Shown: positions 58,171 through 64,000 of the stretch, in pieces
Position numbering within the stretch: position 1 is the stretch's first letter
Layout of the letters: each line of letters begins with the position of its first letter
Origin: Domibacillus sp. DTU_2020_1001157_1_SI_ALB_TIR_016
GTDB taxonomy: Bacteria > Bacillota > Bacilli > Bacillales > Domibacillaceae
Direction of reading: 5' to 3'
DNA: 64,000 nt
NCBI RefSeq assembly: GCF_032341995.1
Contig: NZ_CP135439.1
Span: 2,687,501-2,751,500, forward strand
The notes under the pieces: model-generated
Told to the model about the DNA's origin: nothing
The model's input: only the letters and a program-made list of their open reading frames with translations
Databases searched by the model: none
Position numbers and translations under genes: made by a program

Positions 58171-58198
58171 AAAAAAACGGAGCGTCAATGCGCTCCGC
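58171..58198 (-). terminator. tetR-family gene terminator
   Basis: In the minus direction CGGAGCG-CATTGA-CGCTCCG is followed by TTTTTTT; it starts before the stop codon. Confidence 0.85.
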
Positions 58199-58754
58199 TT
58201 CCTTCATACCATAATGCAAACAAGTAATCCGCCCATTCATGCGGCGGCAGCTGCAGGGAATTTGGTGTATTAATCAGCTGAAAAAACAAACCGGCCAGAA
58301 CCTTAATAGGGATGTCTGAACGAATCGTGCCCTGTTTTCGTGCGGCGTCAAAAATCCGATCCAGCTGTCCGCGCAAATGCTTAAGCATAACCAGTACGTC
58401 TTTTACCTGCTGTGCCGCTTTTTCAGATTGCGTGACATCCACTTTGCGGGCGTCTCCTAAAAAATAATGAAGATCCGCTTCTTCCATGTATACACGCAAG
58501 AGCTGCTGCAGCGCTTGAATCGGGTTCGTTTCATCGACTCTTCCGGCTTTTACAAGAGCCCGTACCATTGCCCGCTTCATGACAGCTGCTGCTACCTCTT
58601 CTTTGTTTGCGTAATATTGATAAATCGTACTGCGCGCTCCTGGCAGATGGCTGGCCAGCAGCTTTAAATGAAAGCTGCTGTAACCGTGCTGCACAATAAG
58701 CGCCTCCGCCGTATCCAAAAGCTCATCTTCTGTAAATGCCCGTTTTCGCCCCAC
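58185..58754 (-). CDS. TetR-family transcriptional regulator
   Basis: The 189-aa protein has an N-terminal TetR HTH (FTEDELLDTAEALIVQHGYSSFHLKLLASHLPGARSTIYQYYANKEEVAAAV) and a helical ligand-binding C-terminal domain ending FALWYEGSGAH. The usual F-F-x-K-E near the HTH end appears as YQYYANKEEV. It is immediately upstream of the MMPL transporter, the standard repressor-exporter pairing, and a palindrome overlaps the transporter promoter. The start is GTG 58754 behind AAGGGGCGG. The ligand is unknown. Confidence 0.88.
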   Translation of the reverse strand: MGRKRAFTEDELLDTAEALIVQHGYSSFHLKLLASHLPGARSTIYQYYANKEEVAAAVMKRAMVRALVKAGRVDETNPIQALQQLLRVYMEEADLHYFLGDARKVDVTQSEKAAQQVKDVLVMLKHLRGQLDRIFDAARKQGTIRSDIPIKVLAGLFFQLINTPNSLQLPPHEWADYLFALWYEGSGAH

Positions 58755-58835
58755 GGCGACCGCCCCTTTAATCCAATTCTCTCCCTCAGTTTATCATGGG
58801 GCACCGGTTTGTTCCACACAAGGCTGCTTCCATAT

Positions 58836-58870
58836 CAAAAGAGCCTGCTTGTCTCAAGCAGGCTCTTTTG
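58836..58870. terminator. Terminator after the short FAD-binding gene
   Basis: CAAAAGAGCCTGCTTG-TCT-CAAGCAGGCTCTTTTG is a perfect 16-bp stem. It lies three bases beyond the stop codon of the minus-strand gene. Confidence 0.88.
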
Positions 58871-58873
58871 ATT

Positions 58874-59479
58874 TTACATTGCTTCCGATACAGAGCCCAT
58901 GCTCTCCGTCATCCAGAGAAGGCTCTTATCTGCCAATGCCGCTTTTTCGATTTGTTGATGCGGTTCTCCGTCTGTTCCTACCGTGATTTTTGAATGGATA
59001 AAGTAGGTTTGCTCGTCTGTTTCAGCGTATACGCCGGCAAGCACATCTTCATCGAACAAAATTCCTTTGACGGAAGCGCTTTTGAGCAGCTTTAAATTCG
59101 AAAAGGATTCAGCCTGCCGATACAGCGCGAGCAGCACCATTCGGTTCATATGTCCATTATGCTTATATAAAGGCTTCATGAGCAGCTGCTGTACTTTTTC
59201 TTCTTCCAGAAAAACGTAGAGCTCCTGCATCGCCGGTTTAATATGCCGGTCAACGCTGTCAAGCAGCTGAAGCTCATACATAAGCTGTGTAAACGACGTT
59301 TCATTTTGCTGTTGTGGCTGATGGAAATCCGGGTTCCTCTCCAGCACGATCACATTCATGCCCTGCTTTGCTAAAAAAAGCCCCATAATCATCCCGGCCG
59401 GCCCGTCTCCTGCAATACAGATATCCGTTTCCAATGTCACAGCACCGGCTTGTTGGCTTGTGATTGCAGTGGTGTCCAT
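58874..59479 (-). CDS. Short FAD-dependent oxidoreductase-like protein
   Basis: The 201-aa protein has the N-terminal dinucleotide fold of the UbiH/PHBH monooxygenase family: DICIAGDGPAGMIMGLFLAKQGMNVIVLERNP (GxGxxG variant with Asp at the second Gly neighbour), and a late VGTDGEPHQQIEKAAL segment like the DG motif. Family members run to 370-420 aa; the GD motif that binds FAD ribityl and the substrate domain are absent. The gene ends cleanly in a stop and a strong terminator, so it is either a stable short form or an old truncation. ATG 59479 follows AGGAAG by about eight bases; ATG 59485 is also possible. Confidence 0.7.
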   Translation of the reverse strand: MDTTAITSQQAGAVTLETDICIAGDGPAGMIMGLFLAKQGMNVIVLERNPDFHQPQQQNETSFTQLMYELQLLDSVDRHIKPAMQELYVFLEEEKVQQLLMKPLYKHNGHMNRMVLLALYRQAESFSNLKLLKSASVKGILFDEDVLAGVYAETDEQTYFIHSKITVGTDGEPHQQIEKAALADKSLLWMTESMGSVSEAM

Positions 59480-59614
59480 TTCCATCTTCCTTTCTTGAAA
59501 GTGTTTATTCTGTCTTGCTAATTTCACTATATAAAGAATTAAGATGGTTGTCTCGAAGTTTGTCAGAAAGATTGACAAACTTTTTAAAAATTCAGTTCTT
59601 TTTTAAAAAGAAAT

Positions 59615-59643
59615 TTGCTTTATTTCCGTTTTCCTGTTATTAT
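59615..59643 (+). promoter_or_regulatory. Cold-shock gene promoter (sigma-A)
   Basis: TTGCTT (59615-59620) and TATTAT (59638-59643) are 17 bp apart. The transcript would have a 5' leader of about 108 nt, typical of csp genes. Confidence 0.65.
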
Positions 59644-59721
59644 GAAAAAGAATTATTTTTGTTCGGAAAAAGCTGTTAAGTGATAAACTTTCCATCTGAA
59701 CGTAGTGAGCAAGGATAGTAA

Positions 59722-59958
<237 letters not shown>

Positions 59959-59976
59959 TTTCACTTCGTTATACGC

Positions 59977-60009
59977 AGCAGACTTTCTTATGAAAGTCTG
60001 CTTTTTTAT
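59977..60009 (+). terminator. csp terminator
   Basis: AGCAGACTTTC-TTAT-GAAAGTCTGCTTTTTTATT forms a stem of 10-11 bp with a T-run. Confidence 0.88.
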
Positions 60010-60021
60010 TTGAAAACGGAA

Positions 60022-60050
60022 AGCCCTCTGTTTGAAATAAACAGAGGGCT
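60022..60050 (-). terminator. Second hairpin, probable terminator of the small lysine-rich gene
   Basis: AGCCCTCTGTTT and AAACAGAGGGCT form a perfect 12-bp stem. On the minus strand a moderately T-rich tail (TTCCGTTTTC) follows, so it most likely ends transcription of the gene at 60137-60307. Confidence 0.6.
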
Positions 60051-60136
60051 GCATCAACATCAACATGGATTGTTAAATGGTATATTGAGTATACCACAAG
60101 ATCTTTTTCCTGATGCTTTTATTTTCAAGATGTGTA

Positions 60137-60307
60137 TTACACACCCATTTTCCGGCGAGAGTTGCTTACTTTTTTCGTTTGCTGGCTTTGCATTTTTTTC
60201 GTTGATGTATTAAAGCTTCCTTTTGCATTGCCGCCTGCATTTTGTGCTTTCTTTTCTTCCAGCTTTTTCATCATTGCTTCTTGCAGCGTCATTTTCTTTT
60301 CAGCCAT
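60137..60307 (-). CDS. Small lysine-rich protein of unknown function, 56 aa
   Basis: The 56-aa strongly basic protein starts MAEKKMTLQEAMMKKLEEKK and ends KKVSNSRRKMGV, with a Gln/Asn/Gly/Ser-rich middle. ATG 60307 has GGAGGAATAAGG upstream, and a hairpin follows about 90 bp downstream. No membrane segment or cysteine. The N-terminal helix followed by a disordered basic tail suggests RNA or DNA contact, but this is inference. I recall similar small Bacillales proteins without assigned function. Confidence 0.7.
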   Translation of the reverse strand: MAEKKMTLQEAMMKKLEEKKAQNAGGNAKGSFNTSTKKMQSQQTKKVSNSRRKMGV

Positions 60308-60408
60308 CCTTATTCCTCCATGCTTGTTTTTTTTCAGTGTATCATGTTTTTGCTTCATTTGCTTTTTATTTATAGAAACTTGCAGTCGGCTTTTTTGCCT
60401 TTTACGCA

Positions 60409-60457
60409 AAAAAGCTGTTTTAAACATCCAGTACGCGCGATGCTTAAAACAGCTTTT
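60409..60457. terminator. Terminator downstream of yuzA
   Basis: AAAAAGCTGTTTTAA and TTAAAACAGCTTTTT form a 15-bp stem with a loop of about 20 nt. It ends the minus-strand gene at 60478. Confidence 0.8.
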
Positions 60458-60477
60458 TATCCATACTCAAAGTAGTA

Positions 60478-60699
60478 TTAGTGAGTAGTGCGACGTGCAT
60501 TGTCCCGGTTGATAAGCGACAGAAATTTTAGTGAATATAATGCAGATAGTCCAACAAGAATGTAAACGATTCTTGCCAGAAGAGCATCTTGTCCACCGAA
60601 AATGGAAGCCACTAAGTCAAATTGCAGCAAACCGACAAGAAGCCAGTTAATACCACCGACAATCAACAAAATGAGTGCAACAGAATCAAGACCCTTCAT
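60478..60699 (-). CDS. yuzA: DUF378 small membrane protein (YuzA-like)
   Basis: The 73-aa protein has two transmembrane helices (SVALILLIVGGINWLLVGLL and ARIVYILVGLSALYSLKFL) separated by a short loop with FDLVASIFGGQ. That is the complete DUF378 domain. GAAAGGAGGTG precedes the ATG. Function is unknown; YuzA in B. subtilis is of similar size. A single-gene unit. Confidence 0.9.
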   Translation of the reverse strand: MKGLDSVALILLIVGGINWLLVGLLQFDLVASIFGGQDALLARIVYILVGLSALYSLKFLSLINRDNARRTTH

Positions 60700-60874
60700 G
60701 TTTCTGCACCTCCTTTCACTTCGTTACAATTAGTATTACCGTTATCCTCCATTTTGAAACATACAGCCAAAATAAGTTTTAAAAAAGCAGGATTGGGTTA
60801 TAAATAAAACGTTTTACAACCGCAATGAAGTTCGTGATTATGGCTATACTAAAAAAAACGTGAGGAGTGAAAAA

Positions 60875-62137
60875 ATGCTCAAAACAGAACAGTACGTGGA
60901 CCGCATTAAACAGCACACTGTCCGTTTTTCGCATGCTGAAGATTTGTCTCCTGTTGTTCAAGCGGCCAAAAATGCAAAATATGTCCTGCTTGGCGAGGCA
61001 TCACATGGAACATCCGAATTTTACACTACACGTGCCGCCATTACGAAACGACTGGTTGCAGAGCATGGCTTTTCCTTTATTGCAGTGGAAGGAGACTGGC
61101 CAGCCTGCTTTGAAGTGAACCGCTATATAAAAGGACAGGCGCCGGAGTATGCCAATGCGGAAGAAGTGCTTCGTTCTTTTCGCCGCTGGCCATCCTGGAT
61201 GTGGGCAAACGATGAAATAGAAGACCTGGTAAATTGGCTATACGATTTTAATCAAACAAATGAAAAACAGGTTGGGTTTTATGGGATGGATGTGTACAGC
61301 CTGTGGGAATCCATGGAAGCCATTGTTGATTACTTAGAAGAAATTGGATCGCCTGATATGGAGAAAGCGAAGCGGGCATTTGAATGTTTTGAACCCTTTC
61401 ACCGCCAAGCCGAGCAATATGGCATTTCTGCTGCTTTTTACGGTGAAAGCTGCATGGAAGAAGTCATGGATTTACTCAAGACCATCCAGCAAAACCGAAA
61501 AACGTACACGCGTGATCCGGAAGCAGCTCTTAATATGCAGGTAAATGCCCTTGCAGCGAAAAACGCAGAATCGTATTATCACGCAATGGTAACTAACGGA
61601 AATGAATCATGGAATATCCGTGACCGTCATATGGTAGAGGCTCTTGGATTTATTACGGCTCATTACGGAGCCGGCTCAAAAGGAGTTATATGGGAGCATA
61701 ATACACATATTGGCGATGCGCGTGCCACAGATATGGCAGAGGAAAATATGGTAAACGTCGGGCAGCTGACCCGAGAAATATACGGGCATGATCAAGTATT
61801 TGCAATCGGATTTGGCACTCACCGTGGTACTGTGATCGCTGCTGACAGATGGGGAGAAGAAATGGAAGTGATGCCGGTGCCGGAAGCAATGCCTGGAAGC
61901 TGGGAAGATATGCTTCATAAGGCTGGCGCCTTTAATCAATACATTTTATTTGGCCCTGAAAACCAGGAGCTGTTTCGGGAAACAGTTGGACATCGGGCTA
62001 TCGGTGTTGTTTATCACCCTGGAAGAGAACGATTTGGCAATTATGTTCCGTCGCGCTTATCCGAACGCTATAACGCTTTTATCCATATCGACAAAACGCA
62101 CGCTTTGTCGCCTCACTTTTTTCATGGACTGCTTTAA
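60875..62137 (+). CDS. Erythromycin esterase-family hydrolase
   Basis: The 420-aa protein has the EreA/EreB-like fold: LLGEASHGTSEFYTTRAAITKRL with the candidate catalytic H44, then VEGDWPACFEVNRYIKG, WMWANDEIEDLVNWLYDFN, and WEHNTHIGDARATDM. Chromosomal members are common in soil Bacillus and most have no proven macrolide-lactone hydrolysis, so antibiotic resistance should not be assumed. ATG 60875 follows GAGGAGTGAAAAA; the GTG at 60860 lies in the ribosome-binding site. Monocistronic, convergent with the M50-like gene. Confidence 0.9.
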   Translation: MLKTEQYVDRIKQHTVRFSHAEDLSPVVQAAKNAKYVLLGEASHGTSEFYTTRAAITKRLVAEHGFSFIAVEGDWPACFEVNRYIKGQAPEYANAEEVLRSFRRWPSWMWANDEIEDLVNWLYDFNQTNEKQVGFYGMDVYSLWESMEAIVDYLEEIGSPDMEKAKRAFECFEPFHRQAEQYGISAAFYGESCMEEVMDLLKTIQQNRKTYTRDPEAALNMQVNALAAKNAESYYHAMVTNGNESWNIRDRHMVEALGFITAHYGAGSKGVIWEHNTHIGDARATDMAEENMVNVGQLTREIYGHDQVFAIGFGTHRGTVIAADRWGEEMEVMPVPEAMPGSWEDMLHKAGAFNQYILFGPENQELFRETVGHRAIGVVYHPGRERFGNYVPSRLSERYNAFIHIDKTHALSPHFFHGLL

Positions 62138-62152
62138 CAAAATAAAATTTTC

Positions 62153-62809
62153 CTACCCGGCAAGCAGCTTGCCGGGTAAATAAATGCCGAAATACAAAGC
62201 CTGAATCAAAAAAAGCAGTCCCCAAACGCGGCTTGAAATCCCGGTAGAGCGCTTTAAAGCAGAAGCATCCCCCGCTTTTTGAGGAGAAATAAGGCTTAAG
62301 TAAAAAATGACCCAGCTGCTACGGACAGATTCCACCAGCAAAACCGCTGTAATTACATACATATATGCCTGCTGAACAGCCCCGGATGCGTACATATAAA
62401 TGGCCGCGGTTCCTGCGAAAAACGCTACAAGCCAAAGAAAGCCGAACCAGTTGCGCACCCATAACACTAAACTGACCGCTAAAATCATAAACAAGCCGTA
62501 ATACAGCCAGCCGGTATAACCATTCAGCGATGCCCAGGCAACAAAAAACGCAGAGGCAGATGCGAACGGATAGCCGGCAAGCGATGTAACAATCGCAGCG
62601 AGCCTGTTGGCATGCGTTGTATAGGCCACGCCGCTCGTATCCCAAAACAGCTGGACGTGGTGGATGCCGCCGCCCGACAAGAGACTTGCGAGTACGTGGC
62701 CAATCTCATGCAAAAGCGTATTTAACACACGAAAATATTTCCCCGCTATCGGAATACACGTTAAAAGGATTGCTGCTCCAACGAACAACATCGCCTGGCT
62801 GATTGTCAT
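62153..62809 (-). CDS. M50-type membrane metallopeptidase-like protein
   Basis: The 218-aa protein has about six membrane helices and a zinc-protease motif H34-E35-I36-G37-H38 in LNTLLHEIGHVLASLLSGG, placed at a membrane boundary as in the M50B (site-2-protease-like) group. The second metal ligand of S2P enzymes (an LDG-type motif) is not obvious, so activity is uncertain. Small M50-like proteins of this type occur widely in Firmicutes with unknown substrates. AAGGGGATGCG precedes the ATG. Confidence 0.82.
   Translation of the reverse strand: MTISQAMLFVGAAILLTCIPIAGKYFRVLNTLLHEIGHVLASLLSGGGIHHVQLFWDTSGVAYTTHANRLAAIVTSLAGYPFASASAFFVAWASLNGYTGWLYYGLFMILAVSLVLWVRNWFGFLWLVAFFAGTAAIYMYASGAVQQAYMYVITAVLLVESVRSSWVIFYLSLISPQKAGDASALKRSTGISSRVWGLLFLIQALYFGIYLPGKLLAG
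62154..62178. terminator. Hairpin at the end of the M50-like gene
   Basis: TACCCGGCAAG-CAG-CTTGCCGGGTA is a perfect 11-bp stem overlapping the stop codon. An A/T-rich tail on the minus strand makes it a probable terminator for the M50-like gene; use in the opposite direction is less clear. Confidence 0.6.
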
Positions 62810-62921
62810 CGCATCCCCTTCTTTATCCGCTTATTTCACACGTATAAAAACTGATTACATGCTTCAATTTATTTACTTTATCATGCACGAATAAAGTCCA
62901 CCAACTTTCGGATGACTGGTG

Positions 62922-62949
62922 AAAAAGCGATGCGGGTGCATCGCTTTTT
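62922..62949 (-). terminator. Terminator of a small-peptide transcript
   Basis: AAAAAGCGATGC-ACCC-GCATCGCTTTTT (minus direction) is a strong hairpin with a T-run. The only candidate gene upstream on that strand is the 28-codon frame at 63022-63108. Confidence 0.8.
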
Positions 62950-63021
62950 ATTCGAGCCCGGCTCTTACATGAGTGGACTGTACGATCATTTATCTCCATG
63001 CTGCTGCTTTTCTAGTCTTCA

Positions 63022-63108
63022 TTAAAAGAACAGCATGTTTAATACGATCGTTAAAACAATCGATAAAACAATGGAAATGAGAATGCTTCCCATACAGGAC
63101 ATACGCAT
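63022..63108 (-). CDS. Candidate 28-aa hydrophobic membrane peptide
   Basis: Reading the minus strand from ATG 63108 gives MRMSCMGSILISIVLSIVLT followed by IVLNMLFF, a single membrane helix. AAGGCGGG lies 11 bases upstream, and a strong terminator follows 73 bp downstream. A TTGACA is about 50 bp upstream but lacks a good -10. No other gene explains the terminator. Small single-helix peptides of this kind are often regulators, toxins or transporter subunits; no family is recognised. Confidence 0.45.
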   Translation of the reverse strand: MRMSCMGSILISIVLSIVLTIVLNMLFF

Positions 63109-63342
63109 AGTTTATAACCCGCCTTTTGTAGTAGTGCCTTTCTTTTACCCCCTTCTGTCAACGCTTTAAACAAGCTTTATCCGTCCAGCCAGAAAAGCCT
63201 CTGCCTCCACTCTTTACTATGAGCATTTTCCGAAAAAAACCTCTAATAAAATCCTATCTCTTCTGTCGTAATGAAATTTTATGAGAAAGAAGCGACTATT
63301 TTTCTTTTCTTCATTTATCCTTTTTACGGAGCGGCTCGCAGC
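63109..63342. other. Gene-free interval near the right edge
   Basis: No convincing coding sequence is visible. A + strand frame beginning at 63271 lacks a ribosome-binding site and runs through the long hairpin at 63343-63393 into the antisense of the next gene. Confidence 0.55.
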
Positions 63343-63393
63343 AGTCCAAACAAAAGAAGGCGTCTTCATAAGACACCTTCTTTTGTTTGGACT
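63343..63393. terminator. Long 24-bp hairpin, probable terminator of the edge operon
   Basis: Arms 63343-63366 and 63370-63393 pair over 24 bp with one mismatch, which becomes a G-U pair in the minus-strand transcript, and a CAT loop. The T-rich 3' arm (CTTCTTTTGTTT type) is present in both directions. It lies 58 bp beyond the stop codon of the gene at 63451. Confidence 0.7.
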
Positions 63394-63450
63394 TTATATT
63401 CATCTGGCTATATAAGCAGCAGGTATACCACAGCCCTGAATGAATCTTTC

Positions 63451-63783
63451 CTACCATCCGCGGTGCTGGTTATTTGTTTGGATATGGTCTGTTTCAGAAT
63501 CAATCGTGCGTGCCATTTCTTTTATTTTAGCTAAACCATCATCAATCTGGCGCTTACTTGTACCAATACGGCTCGCTAACTGGGACAGTTGTGACGATTG
63601 TGGTGGATACGGTGCATTCGCCAATGCATTCAATTCTTGCTGGGCGGACTCTAAACTGATGGCAGCGTTATTTACCATATCTACTGCAAATTGAATTTTA
63701 TCGGCAATATGATCCACTTTATTCGCCACATCATTTGTATGCTGGTTTCCCCAGCCGTTTGAGTTGGAGTTAATATAGCTCAT
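63451..63783 (-). CDS. Small helical protein, unknown (110 aa)
   Basis: The 110-aa protein starts MSYINSNSNGWGNQHTNDVA, then has two long amphipathic helices (about 18-55 and 63-98) around a Pro-containing turn (LANAPYPPQSSQ). It is rich in Asn, Gln and Ser and has no cysteine, signal peptide or membrane helix. The two-helix layout resembles small proteins carried with type VII secretion/LXG loci, but the WxG turn motif is not in the usual mid-helix place, so this is only a suggestion. GAAGGGAG precedes the ATG; it follows the next gene by 17 bp, indicating an operon that continues past the window. Confidence 0.65.
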   Translation of the reverse strand: MSYINSNSNGWGNQHTNDVANKVDHIADKIQFAVDMVNNAAISLESAQQELNALANAPYPPQSSQLSQLASRIGTSKRQIDDGLAKIKEMARTIDSETDHIQTNNQHRGW

Positions 63784-63800
63784 GACAGTACTCCCTTCTT

Positions 63801-64000
63801 TTAGCCTTGAACTTTATCTGTAATATCGTCAATTTCTTTAACCTTATTGTTGATCCGGTCTGTTAATGTATCAATTTCATCTGTAAGCTTATCGACGTCT
63901 TTCACATTTTTCTGTACTTCAGCTAAGTTGTTTAATGTGTTTCTAACTTTGCCGGTAATCCCGTCTGAAATGGTTCCGACCAATACCTTGATATGATCTG
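63801..64000 (-). CDS. Small coiled-coil protein, 5' end beyond the window
   Basis: The visible C-terminal 65 residues read ...DHIKVLVGTISDGITGKVRN and continue TLNNLAEVQKNVKDVDKLTD, EIDTLTDRINNKVKEIDDIT, DKVQG. A TTG at 63983 could be a start, but the frame remains open to the window edge and the upstream residues (DHIKVL) look coding. Heptad-like spacing of Leu, Ile and Val predicts a long coiled coil. It is co-transcribed with the 110-aa gene. No family assigned. Confidence 0.6.
   Translation of the reverse strand, partial: DHIKVLVGTISDGITGKVRNTLNNLAEVQKNVKDVDKLTDEIDTLTDRINNKVKEIDDITDKVQG

Noticed and set aside
60875..62137. Macrolide resistance gene
   Set aside because: The family name suggests it, but chromosomal Bacillus members without mobile-element context mostly lack demonstrated activity on macrolides. 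I report it only as a family member.
63271..63534. An 87-codon + strand frame near the right edge
   Set aside because: It runs through a 24-bp terminator hairpin and lies antisense to the 110-aa gene; no ribosome-binding site.

Overview
The window reads as chromosome of an endospore-forming, motile member of the Bacillaceae. The evidence is a gamma-type small acid-soluble spore protein, the spore-cortex deacetylase PdaA, sigma-G-, sigma-B- and sigma-D-like promoters, PerR, FabL and MreBH, and a gene order from ygxA to yfkM that broadly follows the rrnD-yfhQ-yfj-yfk part of the Bacillus subtilis map. A Domibacillus-like relative is possible from the 16S sequence, but I could not test this. No tRNA gene, CRISPR array, prophage, transposase or plasmid function was found. 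The content is mostly vertically inherited core genome with a few accessory islands.

Layout. 1-3.1 kb: rRNA operon on the minus strand (5' part of 23S, spacer without tRNA, complete 16S, leader with two tandem promoters and an RNase III-type processing stem). 3.1-10.9 kb: ygxA, ygzB, perR with a Per box, a bcp/hydroxyacid dehydrogenase pair, gsaB, ygaE, ygaD. 11-17.3 kb: ygaC, sspE, a mutY-fabL pair, yfhP, yfhJ, a recX-yfhH pair, yfhF. 17.4-25 kb: a TrmA-family rRNA methyltransferase, pdaA, class I fumarase, chaA with a 59-codon companion, and the iron-efflux ATPase pfeT preceded by Per-box and Fur-box sequences. 25-33.4 kb: yfkH/ytxH, alsT, yfkK, a chemoreceptor, yfkM behind a sigma-B-like promoter, motAB behind a sigma-D-like promoter, and an EAL protein with a ruined GGDEF site.

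33.4-36.5 kb: hmp and nsrR diverge around an NsrR-type operator, followed by ampS. 36.5-43.7 kb: gltC diverges from gltAB (glutamate synthase). 43.8-50 kb: an orphan LysR gene, argF with an ARG-box-like promoter and a triple repeat in its 3' region, a thioesterase, mreBH, bacterial nitric oxide synthase, and an sdpRI-like immunity pair with a clear operator. 50-55.5 kb: a SAM-I riboswitch controls yitJ-metH, the B12-dependent methionine branch. 55.5-64 kb: two structured palindromic elements, a TetR/MMPL exporter pair, a short FAD-binding protein, a cold-shock gene, several very small proteins, an erythromycin-esterase homologue, an M50-like membrane protease and, at the edge, two small helical proteins, one of them cut by the window end.

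Functionally, redox and metal stress (perR, bcp, pfeT), nitric oxide (nos, hmp, nsrR), nitrogen and amino-acid supply (gltAB, argF, yitJ-metH), motility and c-di-GMP (motAB, chemoreceptor, EAL protein) and sporulation (sspE, pdaA) can all be linked to regulatory sites visible in the DNA. I found no gene set that clearly forms an undescribed multi-gene system. The best candidates for new biology are the argF 3' repeat, the palindromic elements after metH, the orphan immunity pair and the unassigned small proteins near the right edge.
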